Positions 24,801 through 37,606 of a stretch of 64,000 bases of DNA are shown in pieces. Location: assembly GCF_001659605.2 (NCBI RefSeq), contig NC_035174.2:6822389-6886388 (forward strand). The letters are read 5' to 3'. The position numbers and the translations under genes are program-made. Each line of letters begins with the position of its first letter. The first letter of the stretch is position 1. This stretch comes from Manihot esculenta. Its lineage: Eukaryota; Streptophyta; Magnoliopsida; Malpighiales; Euphorbiaceae. A model generated the notes under the pieces. It saw nothing but the letters and a program-made list of their open reading frames with translations. It did no database searches and had not been told where the DNA came from.

Positions 24801-26737
24801 TGTATCCCTAAAGACTTCTTTATGTTCTATTTCAACTGTCGAGTTGTTATAGTCTGTGTGAGCATCATAATCCCCTTTTGCTTCTTGTGCATCTACCACA
24901 TTGCTGAATATCTCCTCAGCCTCAAAAAATTCCTCAGGCGAAGTAGTTTCTGCCTCGTTCCCATCTTCATTTGCTATTACCGCTTCAAGATTAGGCATAA
25001 CGGCATGACCATCCCCAAAATGTACCTGATACAGACATGAGTATGCATTCAACTCCAACAGCTTCAAACGAGAACTTCAATTGAAGAATAACGATGGCGT
25101 ACCTCTGCCTTAAAGTCCTTTGGAAATTGTTCCTTGGTATCCCACATAGTGTCAATTTCATCGCGACAGAGCATCAAAATATTTGCCCTAATAAATGCTG
25201 TATGGAACATAACTCTAAAAATCATCTCCTCGTGAACAAGATCTTCTTCCAAATGGACGCATTCAAGAACAACATCCCCTTGCACACGGTATCGGACGTC
25301 TATTTTCACCAGCATACACTCTTCCTACAAGTGAAACTTGTAAGAATAACCAATAATGTTACCAACTCATCAGCCACTTTCAAATAATATACCTTTAGCA
25401 TATGTATTACCTGGAGGTAGTGCCGAACGTTCTTTTTTGTCTTTGAAGTAGAGAACAGAAGCTTAGAAGTTCTGTTGGCTGGCTTTGAAGGATCCTGGCC
25501 ATAAACTCGGACAACTGGCCTGCAGCCCTTTCCACCCTCAAACAATGGAAGGGCCCTGAGCATCAGGCAATCCAATACCAAGGGCGTATCAGATGGAGGC
25601 CAATCAGAACCAAAACTTTGTCTGGAGATGTACTGAAGATATCTTAGTTGGGAAGGTTGTGGATTTAAAGGAGATAAAAGGTGCAGAAGCTCTTTAGGAG
25701 CTTGCTTGTAGATCATTTCAAGAGTCTTCTGCTCTCCACTATACTGTTTCCGATATAACAAAAGACCTGCAAGCATGAATGCAAGCACAGGCCATCCACC
25801 TCTTTCACAATGCATTAACAACACATTTTGCTGGCCCTCCACGGACAACCAGCTTCCACTAGATCGAAGGAAGTGGTGTATCATCTCCAGCGAAAGCATA
25901 GGACACCCTTCATATTGACGAGGATAATCCATGACTGTCATGTCGTATTGAGATAATATGTCTGATATTTGGCTCCGCCTCTCCCCTTCTCTAAAGTTAA
26001 ACACCATGAAGGAAGCATCAGCATAATAGTCCTGCAATTGTGCCACAATGCCACCCAAGTACACTTTGTACTCATCTTCTTCCATCACGTCAGTGGAGAA
26101 GCAACAATCAAACACTACAAATAATAGAAAGAAAGAGAAAATGAAGCAACCAGCGGTCATAAAGAAAGTGAGCATATCCATAGACACATAAAGTTCATTC
26201 TCTTAATATATGCAGTATACTCAATTCGCCATAAAGCTAATTCATTAGTCATAAAATCAAATTGTAGATACTAAATTCAGTTATTAAACTTCTGGATAAC
26301 CTGACAAGTAAGAACTCCCCTAAGCTTATGTTTCCAAATCCTGCTGCAGAAAATGAGAGGAAGTACTGCAACAGGAAGAAGAAATGAAAAATGCGACAGT
26401 CTTATCAGAAAATTGTATCATTTGCATAATACAAATGTGAATACAGGGAACCAAAAGAATGTACTGCATATTTTGAAAAATGAATGCCAGACTTCAATAA
26501 CTGAGCTTCTAAAAGCTAAATTGCCAAAGGAATGCTAAAACCTAATTGAGCTCCGGAAGCAATCATGCAAAATAAAATTGCAAGCAAAAACAAGTAACAA
26601 CGAGATAAAACCGCATTCTGCACAGAATCTAAGAGGATACAGAAAAAAAAAATGCAAATGGTACCATAAACTCTCTCGGAGATTTCAAGAAGCCGATCCG
26701 GCGGCTTCCTGTAAAAGAAACGTCTGAACAGCGCCAT
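12791..26737 (-). CDS. FH20: class II formin (FH20-like), PTEN-like/C2/FH1/FH2
   Basis: The joined CDS encodes 1417 residues in 17 exons: 26737-26665, 26114-25411, 25324-25103, 25025-22900, 22751-22622, 21271-21200, 20326-20228, 20106-20065, 18288-18208, 18093-18043, 17962-17881, 17010-16916, 14874-14803, 14696-14580, 13675-13607, 13519-13453, 12942-12791. All introns are GT-AG and phases close. Residues 1 to about 190 are a PTEN-like phosphatase fold. Its loop reads HCERGGWP (126-133), with Pro where catalytic Arg belongs, so it is probably inactive and binds lipid together with the following C2 domain (to about 335). An acidic linker follows, then a very long polyproline FH1 (about 650-980, profilin binding). 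FH2 (LKPLHWSKV at about 1016 to about 1400) nucleates and caps actin filaments. The N-terminus MALFRRFFYRKPPDRLLEIS matches what I know of Arabidopsis FH20. Neighbouring genes are unrelated. Confidence 0.93.
14161..14477. mobile_element. MITE in formin intron 14
   Basis: Inverted ends of roughly 35 bases. The left reads ACTATTTAGTCATTGTGATT and continues TAGTGAAATTA. The complement of the right reads ACTATTGAGCCCTTGTGGTT and continues TAGTGAAATTA. Internal copies of TTATTTAGTCCCTGCAATTA resemble the widespread plant 'ACTATTTAGTCCCTGTGGTTT' MITE. It lies between formin exons 14 and 15 and leaves the splice sites untouched. Confidence 0.7.
15821..16200 (+). mobile_element. TRIM-like miniature LTR retrotransposon, tandem LTR remnants, in formin intron 12
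   Basis: The right LTR is 16058-16200. It begins TGTTGAATTCCACATCGG and ends CCAAATTTAACA, so it has TG...CA ends, and is preceded by a purine-rich GAGCCTGGGGTG. Two further LTR 3' tails occur at 15821-15866 and about 15938-15980 (GCTAGCTTTTGGAGTGAGTT). Each is followed by a primer-binding site for initiator tRNA-Met (TGGTATCAGAGC at 15867-15878; TGGTATAAGAGC at 15981-15992) and the same roughly 65-bp interior (GATGTTGGGCCTCTTATAAA). The arrangement is LTR tail, interior, LTR tail, interior, LTR. There is no coding capacity, as in TRIM elements. It is flanked by a CCCTCC repeat at about 15797-15820. Confidence 0.82.
23431..23508. repeat. 39-bp exact tandem repeat in the formin FH1 domain
   Basis: Two identical 39-base units (23431-23469 and 23470-23508). 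On the coding strand each encodes one Lys-Gly-His-Gly-Ser block plus an eight-proline run. The whole FH1 region (about 23090-24070) is built of similar GGAGGTGGT-type units. Confidence 0.85.
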
Positions 26738-29700
26738 CTGATGGCGCTGTTTCTCCCCCGATCGGATCCAAACCGTTGATTTATAACACCACCAAAGAGA
26801 TCCAAATGGACGTCAAAATCAGAGCAGATCCCAAAAGTCTCCAACTCAACCAACAGAGACCTCAAATAGCCTCACAAATTCACCAAACATCCCCGCAACA
26901 TTCAGATGACGGAACTGGTCAACAAATTGAAGAATCAGGCACAATGAGCAGGAAACTTCAGAAAAAAGAAAATCTAGTCTCCGGCAAAATTGAGCTAGAA
27001 AAAAAAAAAAAAAAAAAGAAAGAGCTAAAACACAAGAGCTATAACAAGCTGATCGAACGCGATGAAGAGAAAATTGATAATTTAGATAGGGAGAGAAGCG
27101 AATGTGTACAGAGGAAGTGACAGTAGAAGAGAAGATCAGAAATGATTACAGAATATTATGGAAGGAAATTTCTGAAATTCGCTTTATAAAAATTAGGATC
27201 AAGCAAAACCACAAGGAGAAAGAGAGAGAAGGAAGAAAAGGGAAAGAAAAGGAAAATAAAATAAAGAGAAACACAGTGGACTGAGAAAGAGAATACTCCC
27301 TAAATACCATACCGCCCCGCCCGCCCGCCCCTACATTTTTGGTCTTGGTTGGCTACCTTAGTCCATCCATGGCACCTGGTGTATTAGTGTCGTGTCGGAT
27401 CTGCATGTCTCGACACGTGGCAATTATTACACACAGATTAAAGAGTTTTACTTTCCTTATATAAACACATTAAAATAAATCAACGGCTAATTTAATTAAT
27501 TACATCTCGCGGGAAATTCCAGATCTGGTTCTTGCAAAGCTGGGAGAATATTGTTATTATCCCTTTGAAAAACTGTTGTCTTTCTTTTTATATTTATTTA
27601 TAGTAAGAGGAATTTTAACGTTGTTCACGTGTTTAAATTATTCTTTTATAGTGTATTTCTATTATTATTATCGTATGTCTAATTATGCTGTGAAATCATT
27701 TTTTACGACACAAATGAGATTTTTTTTTTTTAATAAACTTTCACTAATATAATTAAATTTTTATTCTAAACAAACTAATGATTAAATTAATTAAAAAACC
27801 TGGATTATTAAAATTTATTTTTAAAACTTAGCTTGTAAATAATGAAATTGTCGTGTAAATTAACTGTTGTCATTTTCATGAACTTGTTTTATTTATTTTA
27901 CCTAATTTAATATATTATAATTTTTCATGAGAGTTGCATTATAGTTACTGTAATATATTATTTAAAAAATGTAATAAATATTTTTAAAGCAAAAGGCTAT
28001 AAAAATATGTTAATTATTTTGTTATTTTGACAAATAAGTATTTTTTTTTTTTTAAAAGAGAGTAAATGTTACACTTTTGATAGACCCACTTGATGTTATA
28101 GTTATAGTAAAAGTAGTATATTTTGAATATTATTTGACTATTTACTGCGGGAGGAAATTTTATTTTTATTCCTGCATTTTAGAATGATATCCAAATTTTT
28201 TTAAAATTATTTTTTTTATCAAATTTAAATTAAACTTTTTTATTTATGATAAAATTAGCACCTTTATGAAAATATTAAAATAATAATTATCATGATTTTT
28301 AATATCAAAATTTATTTATATTGAAAAATAACTAATATTTATTAAATAATTTATAATATTAAAAGCAAAATTAATATATTATTATTAAAAATAAAAATTA
28401 CTATTTAATATTTTGTTTTTCAATAAAAAAATAATTTTAATTCACACATACAACTTTAATTTAATCACACATGCAACTATAGATTCGCATAAAAAAGTAT
28501 AAAAGTAAACTATTAACAAGATAGATTTGATGCATCAGAACGCTAAATATCATTGACAAGATAGATTTGATATATTAAAATGGTCAATATTTAAATTAAA
28601 AGAGATTTTATTAAATCAAATAATACCGATTAGATGATTAAATATATACTCTATAACCATTCGAAACACACTTATTTTCATTGTTCACATGGTCTCTTTT
28701 TTCTTTTTTTCTTTTTTCTCATAAAGGTTTGATTCACCGTATGTTTTGAATTTCAGTCTCTTCAATATATTTTGATCATATATTCAAAAGATTTAAATTC
28801 GGCTATTAATAAGTGATCCAATTTCACCTTATATAATTTTGTGATTCCATATTTACATACGTGTTTTGATTTCGCCCACTACTTCACAAGAATGATCTAG
28901 TCTTGCTTTTTAAAGTTGTTTGGTTTTTCTCTTCAAAATTTGTTTGCTTTACCCTTCAAGAGTCGTGCTTCCTTCTTTAAAGAATCACGTGAAAAATCAA
29001 AATATGACACAGAAGGAATGGTAAATTAAATATATTATTTCACTAAATTTATTTTCTAAATTCTTTATTTAGAAATTATAATTCACTTAAATATAAAAGA
29101 GTGTGGTAATATCTATCCGTTTAATATTTTATTTATCTTTCAGCCAATAACAGAGATAATATTGAAAAATAATATGTGTGATAAAATTTAAAAATAAAAT
29201 AAAAAATAATATAATAAAATATTTATTTAAATTAATTTACACAAATATAATTATATGCCACAAAATGAAATTTTAATTTCTTTCATTTTTTAAGCTTATA
29301 ATTATAAATTGATTTAACCTTGTACATGCTGCGATTAGGACGCACTTCTTATATGGCTTTTATTTATTATTTATCATTATTATTATTTTATTTGCGGCGA
29401 TTGAAGTCTTATTTATTACGTAATTTTGGTGAAGTGACATGGATCTATTAATAAAATTCCACGTTCATTAGAGAAAAAAAAAATCCTAGCGTTCAAAATT
29501 AGGATTTTTCTGATTTATATCTCACTCAGATATTAGTTGAATTTAAAATCGAATTGGATAAAGTCAAAATTAAAATTTTAATATTTATAAAAATTAAATT
29601 TAATTAATTTTATCAGAAATCAAATCGAAATAAATAAAAAATCAAATTGAATTTTTAAATTAATTTAATTCACTAATATTGCTCAACCCGACTTAAACTG

Positions 29701-31320
29701 GGCCACCCATATTTGTGGGTGAACCTAATCCAATGCTACACTGTGCAGACTCATTATTTATCAGGTATAAAACTAAGCTAATAACTCTGATGAAATAGTT
29801 AATATACAACATTTGTTCAAATACATCTTTTGGCCTCTTAATCATGACCTCTTTGTACTTAACGTTTATGCTCTGTTTCTTTTTTAAAAATAATTTATAT
29901 TTAAAAATATTTTATTTTTAAAAATATTTTTCAGGTCATGTACTTTTATTTTGTTTTTAAATTTCCAAATACTAAAAGATTAATTAATCATCACTGTTAT
30001 TTAAGTGATAATTGAATATATTAAGTAATCCATTACCCTAAGTTTGATTTCTGTACCAACATTTAGTATTGTAAAAAGGGGAAAGAGCCTTTTGAAAATA
30101 GAAATACAATAAGATGCAGATGCACATGCACATGTAAGAGTAACATGAGATGAGAAGACGTGAAGACAAGTCAGTACCTTTGAAAAACGGGGGGAAAAAA
30201 TCAAGGGTAAGGAGCCGAAAACACATCAATTTCATTATGTGGCGGTGAGACAAAATGGTCCCTTTTCCACTTTATCATAACAATGGAGTCCTTCCAAAAG
30301 GTGAATAAGAAAAGCCACCATCACCCTCCACCTCTAGTGGGTTGGTCCTATCTCATCTCTCTTTAATGGTGTGATGGATGGTTGCTACTTGTTAGGCAAT
30401 GCCAGATGTTGATTGACGTTTATTGGAGTTGTCCTCCTAATTCAACAACAATTTACGACATAATTCTTCCTTGAGACCACACAACTCCATGAAGAAACTC
30501 GTATATGTGACGCTGACACCCTCTTGGTTAAAAATAACTAGATATTTAGCCTACGATAAGGCTTAGGTAATGGTCCTTATCTATATCTATCACTTACAAT
30601 TGAAACAACTTTTGCATTTGTATCATTATGCTTGAAAATTTCCCAATTTTGTCTTGCAAGTTGCAAGCTTAACCCTTAGCATGAATCCAGTTTGAATTAC
30701 AGACTGCACCAAAAGGGTTTGGTCAAAGCCCAAATCCCAGAATGGGTTTATAATTTAGGTGAGCTGGTGGTGTTTGGGCAAGATCCAGGCTGCTTGTTAT
30801 TGATAGTGAATTGTACTCTAGATGACAACTCATGCTGCTCATGCTGATGCTCTTTCAAATTATATACTGGTAAATGATACATGTAATGAATCGAATAACA
30901 AGTTCCCAAATAAAGTAACCTCACTGAAGGGAGGAACAGAAAAAGAACAAAAGATGTAGGAGAAAATTGAATACAAAAGGAAACTAAACAAATAAACTAA
31001 TGCTCATTAGGTAGGGAGAAAAAAGTAGAGGGGGCAAACCATTATTGTGGACCTCTCTTCGCTTTCTCATCTATTTTCTCTTGCCTTTTGTTATGTACTG
31101 CCCCCTAAATCACATTCATCACACAGTTCTTGTGAAGGATGCTCCATTTTGTCTGATGGAATTGGTGGAAGGAAGAAATTGTATGATCCTTGCTTACAAA
31201 GCCTGGGATGCTTGATAATTGACCACTTAATCTGAGGTTCCATCACTTCTCCACATAAAAAGAGAGAGAGATGCATTTGTCCTGAAAAAGGATTCTATGA
31301 AGCAAATTATCTGGTGATCA
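26738..31320. other. formin promoter/leader and intergenic region
   Basis: About 26738-27300 is CT-rich on the minus strand and is the likely formin 5' leader and core promoter. A GC-rich CCGCCCGCCCGCCC tract lies at about 27313-27330. From 27.5 to 29.7 kb the DNA is AT-rich with only a short decayed MITE (29527-29687). The stretch 30.0-31.3 kb has more balanced composition; its proximal end is the 3' region of the kinase gene. No other gene is supported. Confidence 0.4.
29527..29687. mobile_element. internally deleted, decayed copy (D) of the GGTTCGG hAT-like MITE
   Basis: About 160 bases. The left part (AAATTTTAATATTTATAAAA and ATCAGAAATCAAATCGAA) aligns to copy B at about 38600-38665 with C to T and G to A changes. 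The right end (TTTAATTCACTAATATTGCT) aligns to TTTGAACCGAATACTGCT of copy B. The AT-rich centre is missing. Confidence 0.5.
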
Positions 31321-34300
31321 TCACTTCCCAAGTTTCTTACCTGAGACAAAGAATCATACCACTGAGTCATGCTTAAACTACATTTAACAATATTGGGAAC
31401 AGCATGCCTAATTACTGATAATGATAGGTGGGGTTATTAAATAATAGTGAATCATTATAACATAAATTCAAGTTTCTTTCATAAATTTACTACAAAGTTG
31501 TAAGAAGCAGTATATGGCTATCATAAATAAAAATATCAATTATAGTCATCATAATGGCAGATGATGGCCAATGATGTCTTAGCTAAACCCTTTAAAAAAA
31601 ACCGAAAATTTATCAATATTGCGTAGTAGGATGACAGAAGGTTTAAGAACAAGCATTGCCTCAGATCTGAGCTCAGAGAAATGCTGTGAAGGTACCAAAA
31701 GCATGAGAAAATTAAGATCACTATTATTATTATCATTTACCTCTTTGAAACCATGACTTGCGAACAGCTTGGCGAATGTGGCGTTCATGTCTTTCTAGGA
31801 GCTCATCCACTCTATGTGATTGGGTTAGCAAGGGTCCAGAAAAATCAACCTTGTCTCCTTGATCTTGAAAACCCTGTTCAATTCCAACATAACATCATAT
31901 GGTAGAAAGCTAAAGTATAATTCATATATCCACATTTTATATGCACTTGGCAAAATATACAGATACACAACGAAAAAAATAAAATAATATCTTGTGCTTT
32001 TAACTTATAAATCATGCCAATTTTAGTGAATCGAATTTAGTAAGATTCCTGTTAGCTTGCTTGTTTTCCAAATAAATAAGTAAAATGAGTAAAACATATT
32101 GGAGGCAAAAATATTGATGTTTCCGAAAGAAGCTGTCTATTAGGATAAAGCTTTCGAGGTTTCAAAAATATTATTGCCATTGGTGCAAAGGAATCATCGA
32201 GGCACCAGTAAAGTTCCCCTCTCTGTCCTCACGGTGTCAAGAACCTGTTTAGTTGAACCCTGCCGCTGTGCTGCCTCTTTGATTGACCAAAACTTCCAGC
32301 ATGCCCAATTCATTGAACCATGAAACATCAATCATATAGCCTTATACTAATTGTTATTATTTATTACTTAATGTACCCGAAATGCTTTGGAATAACTTCT
32401 AATGTTTCCTAAAAGCGGCAGAAAGAGAAAAAAAATGTGGTTTCTGTATTCCTAACAAAAAGATGCCAACCCCACTATAAATTTGCATAAATACCTATTG
32501 AACTTGATGGCTCAACGCCTCGGCAAATAGAAATACTAAAAACAAAACAGATATACAGTAAAGGAGATACGCTCACCTACTTGAGGTGGTGAAATTAAAA
32601 TAACCATTTTAGTTTTTCATCATTTCATCTTTAGAATTTAACAAATTTCCGTTAAGTTTTACATTCTTATCGAAGTCAAGTCTATGGCAAGTTACAAAGT
32701 TTTTCATAAAAATGCAAGTATGCAACATTATGGTAGATATTTCTTTCATCTTCAACAACGAGAAAAAATGAAAGTAAGATTTGATTTTGTTATTTACAAA
32801 CGTACCAAATTATTTCTCTTTGCTCCCATTTCCTCTCTTTGATAAAGTGCCAATGAAAGCTCTTGTGAATGGTACCCTTCAGAAGCATCAAAGGAATCTG
32901 GCCTTTCAAATTGATTCCACTGATTCTGCAAAGCACGCTTGGATACTTCACATGAATCATGGCCCCTAGAATTTGTACGGATCCCAAATGGGACATCTCC
33001 ACTATCATGTTGCCTTGAATCAATGCTGTTCTTTTCTTGCAATGCTGTAGAGGTTTCTAGTCCATTATTAATATGAACTCTTGAAATGGACCTATTATGG
33101 GATCTTGTGGATGCATCATCCTTCCGCCTTTTGGCCCATGCAAAGCCACTCGAACCAGAAACCTGTAATGGACCAGAAAAGGGAATGTCTCCTTGGGATG
33201 CATTCTTTACATGGAAAACATCTTCCATTTTGTCAAATGATGGCTTCCGTGCCTCGCCACCAGACCTGCCATCTTCTCCTTTAGAAATACGCACGTTATT
33301 ACTGCTGTTATTTTGAGCACCTTGCATTCGAGCTGCTGTATCCTGGAAAACAAGAAGGAGCTATCAGTGTTAATTAGCTTCCTGAAATATGTGCCTTAAG
33401 TGGGAGAGAAGAGAGAGACCTCTGCTGGTGCCAATTTAGTGCTTCCACCAGGTTTTTTTGTTGGCTTTCTTGTTTCAGTACCACGACTTCTCCCACTGAT
33501 CTTTTTCCTGGAAGTTCAGAAAGTCTTCTCAGTTTGTCAATAATCCAGATATAAATATTATTTCTCAAAAAACTACAACATTGACAGGCTATTTGACAAT
33601 TCCATTCATGTAAAAACGTCCATTTGAGTTCTGCAAATATTTTCAAATTTTACAGTTTTTTCCCAACAAAATGATCCTTTTAAAAATAACATTCAGGATT
33701 GTATATCATTAGCATTAGTGGTTTATATAACCATAAAAATTGCAATACAATATGCTTTAGAACATAATGTCTCTGATCTTTCAGTAGATTCCATGATCAT
33801 TGGTGACTCAAGCCCAAAACCCTAGCCAAAATGTAGCTACTTTCGTGCTTTTAGCAGTTCCCCACAAGTAGGATCGAGAACTTGTGTGAAACGGATACTC
33901 TTTTAAGTAATTTGGCACAATCAATATTTATTTCAGAGAGGACTAATTAAATTTTTAATCAGAAAAGCAAAAAAGCAAGAACCCTCACCTCCTTGCCTCC
34001 TCACGGTTTTTCGCATCAATCTCTTTGCTGGGCGGATATTTTGGCAAGCTTGATGGATCACATGCATAAGGTTTTGTGATAAAATACTGAAAATTGAAGA
34101 TAAACAGCATTGTATCAGAATAATCCTAGTAAGACAAACCAGAGGTGATGGTCATAGAATTTCCAAAAATATCTACAATCATTTTGAGTTGTTTTATTAA
34201 AACAAAAATGAAAAAATATTAACCAAATATGAAGACATATAACTGAAGTGAACAGCAGTGGTATATGATGATGTCAAATAGAGCACGATGAAGTTAATTC

Positions 34301-37300
34301 ATCTCCATGATTGAGTTGCCATATCAGATTTCATAGAAGATGATCACCTCAGATGCAAGAGCAGACGTGGCAGTCCCACGCTTGTATGGCTCTACAGATA
34401 GAAGTGTTTCTATCAGGTTCGCAGCGGTTGTTGGCAAATCTTTGAAGGTCTCACGAAGAGAGCTATCATAAGGTTGTTGTGGTTTGAATAAAGTTGCATG
34501 AGGTAGTTTGGATTTTTTCCAGTATTCATCAGGTGGGGACCCACAAAGCTTGAAAATTTTGTGTAATTGTTCAACCTGAAGGAGAAACCAATGACATTCA
34601 TGTTAACACTCATATGAACAATTCAAAAAAAAGCTCTACAAAATCTCCTTCTTTAGAGTCAAATGCTCTCTTATTTTGTAATCAGCGTCATACTAAAATG
34701 CCTATCTGATCATCAAAATGCTTTTTCCTGCATGTTCTACTCTTTAAATTAGTACACAACAAAGTCTCAAAATAAGAAGGGGTATTCATGCAGTTACAAA
34801 GTTAGATTTCCAGTAACGAACAAATTGCCGCATCATGGACTGTTGCAAATATTGCCAGAACATAACCAACAAGGAAAAGAAAAGGCCTCAGGATACATTT
34901 CTGACCACCTTTTCTGTTTTCACACAGAAGATTGAGGAAAAAGAAAAAATTCTCTTGCCACACTTAATCATTAACGAGTGCAATAAGCGTGTTAAGACAC
35001 TTAGTTGAGATGAGCACACCTATTTGATTTTTTTTTTTTAATTTATAATAAAAAAAAAGGTACGCAGGGATAAACTGAGTACTTTCACGTAAACTGTCCA
35101 TTCCCCAAATAAATCTTTAACAGCTCGATGCTCACCAAATAGGTAATGTGAGAAAATGAACAATGGTATATAATAATGTAGTTCAATCATGTGATTACCT
35201 CTGTTCTCCCTTGAAGAACAGGTTTTCCAAGGAGAAGTTCTGCAAATACACAGCCAACACTCCAAAGATCCACAGCCGCTCCATAATCAGTTGAACCTAG
35301 TAAAAGTTCTGGAGGACGGTACCATAAAGTTACCACACGACTGGTTAAAGGTTGCCTGGGTGCAGAATTGCAGAAGTTTGCCAATCCAAAATCGCCCACC
35401 TTCAATATTCCTTCATTGTTGACAAGAAGATTTGATCCTTTGATGTCCCTGTGCATTACACCCTTTGAGTGACAGTGCTCCAGTCCAGATAGCAACTGCT
35501 TCATGTAGCACTTAATCTACAACAAGTAACAATTCATATGTTCCAACAGAGGACACAATAAGTAACCCCACTGATATGATGAATCAAGAACAACAAAAGT
35601 TACGATTTTTCCGTGATGTTACTTTCATTTACAGGTTCATTACATTGAATTTCAGGAATGCGTTTTCATTTTCCAAGGTTAAAATTTCAATCCTGCTGAG
35701 TCAAAATAATTTTGTTTTCTATTTATGGTCTTGGAACACCTCAAATAGAATTCTAGAAAGTAAAGCGAACAAACCTGTGATTCACTGAACCTGACGTCCG
35801 GGCAAGACAAGAGTCCAGTAATGTCATGCTCCATGTACTCAAAGACCAGATAAATACTACATGATAAACGGGACGTAATTAATCCATCCAATTTCATGAT
35901 GTTGGGATGGTTGAGCCTGCGAAGGATCAATATCTCTCTTGCCATAAACCGGACACTCTCAGGCTCAAAATTATCGAAGCGAACCTTCTTCAGAGCAACA
36001 ATTCTTCCAGTTTCAAGCTCATGTGCTCGGAACACACTACTATATGTACCTTGTCCTATCTGTGAAAGAAATTGAAAATCAGGTAAGTCCATTATCCAGT
36101 TGATGTAACAGAACACAGCAGCTCATTCATGCAATGGAGAAAGGAAGAACAGCCATGTAATGTGTTAGAATCAAATACCAGCACTTAAGGCATGGAACGC
36201 AATATAACATCATACCGAAAAACGGGGAAGAAGAAGAAGGAGAAATAGGAATACAAATAACAGAATACTGCTATGTTATAAACAAGATTTTAATTCATAC
36301 AAGGAAATTGCATAATGGAAGTAATGGATTTCTTCAAGAAGTTTTAACAAGACTACAAGATCCTTAAATGAAGGTACAATACTTTTAAATCATCGCGTTA
36401 GCAAGATTCCAGTCATGCATAAAAAGTGCAGGTCAGAAGTAACACGGTGACAAATTTTCTTAGAGAGAAAAAAAGGAAAAATCTAAAGAACACCCGAAGG
36501 TGGTCCAATGATAGTATGCCTACTGTTACAAACAAACAATTGTAATCAGACATGAAGGGAAGAATTTCTGGGAACAAACTATCCTTTCATTACTAAGCAT
36601 CAACAAAAGAACAACTCGCCTGCTAAATGGAATTTAAAAATAAAAAATAAAAGGAGCTCCACCAAGCAGAGATGACTTAACCACTTCTTAATTTCTCGAT
36701 TATGCCTGTGAACCAAAAAGCTCAGAAAATTTATATTTCGGAAGGCAAAATTCTCAATTCTGTCAATCTTAATGGTGAAGAAGAAGAAGAAGTAAAACAA
36801 TATTCTCCTTTTTTTTTCTGAAGACAAGAAAAGATATGAAATTTCCTGGGAAAATGCACAATTAAAATAAGAAGATTTTCTTCATAGTTCACATTAACCT
36901 TGTGTGTTCATTTCTCAGTGGACCAAAGAGGACAAAAACCAAGCCATAAGCTACTTACCATCAACAAAATGACAAAGGAAGCACTCTTTGCAGCAAACAC
37001 ATGTCATCCATTTCAATTTTTATACAGAAAAAATATATATAATCTTGAAATCTTAAAATGCAAGCGTATGAATTTATGCGTAAATGTAAGGACGCATTGG
37101 ACAACCTTCTCCAATTTCTCGAAAGCATCGGCTTTAAGCGGAACCCATCCCTGAATGGCTTCGGCGGCCACGGCACTAAGCCAAGCGGGCCACCCGGCGG
37201 CCACCTGTTCACCTTCAATATACTTTTGCAAATTCCGCAATCTAAAGCTTAAAGATTCACTATTAGAACTCGCTCTTCCAGACTCACCCAACTCGCTCCC

Positions 37301-37465
37301 ACAACAACTCAACTCTCCATTCTTCTTGTGATAGCTGTTCCCATAACTCTTATGGCTGGCCTTGTCATTCTCGATTCCCACCCGAACCCGACCGGAGTTT
37401 AACCCACCCGAGTGGTCGAACGCCGGAGTGACGGAAACCGCCTGCTTGGAGCTGACGCAGCCCAT
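31321..37465 (-). CDS. CDK-like (CDC2-related) Ser/Thr kinase with N-myristoylation motif
   Basis: The joined CDS encodes 688 residues in 9 exons: 37465-37106, 36059-35775, 35516-35199, 34575-34348, 34086-33989, 33507-33420, 33342-32806, 31873-31741, 31340-31321. All are GT-AG with phases continuous. The protein starts MGCVSSKQ, a consensus for N-myristoylation (Gly2) with Cys3 for palmitoylation, so membrane attachment is likely; this decides the start at 37465 over the ATG 12 bases upstream. The kinase domain (about 117-400) has the glycine loop IGQGTYSSVF, Lys144 in VALKK, the PITAIRE-equivalent PESVRFMAREI, HRDIKGSN (237-244), DFG (257-259) and the T-loop TSRVVTLWYRPPE. The rest is a basic, Ser-rich tail ending in RKSWFQRGKKLGK. 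This is the plant group of CDK-like kinases that includes IBS1 (At1g18670) and At1g54610; I do not claim a specific orthologue. The last exon is only 20 bases. Confidence 0.92.
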
Positions 37466-37596
37466 TGCAGAAAGCAAATATAATCCGACCCCTCAGAGGG
37501 TCCGGTAAGAGGCGGGTCAGTGATTGGTGGATCCAGAGACAGAAAGGGAAGGAGAGGAGACAGAGAGCTGGAGAAATGGGAAGTGAAAAAATGGAG

Positions 37597-37606
37597 TTTT
37601 TATATA
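37597..37606 (-). promoter_or_regulatory. TATA box of the CDK-like kinase gene
   Basis: On the minus strand the sequence GATTATATAAAAACTCC lies about 135 bases upstream of the kinase ATG. It is followed by a CT-rich leader, which would put the transcription start near 37570 and give a 5' leader of about 100 bases. Inferred from motif and position only. Confidence 0.5.
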
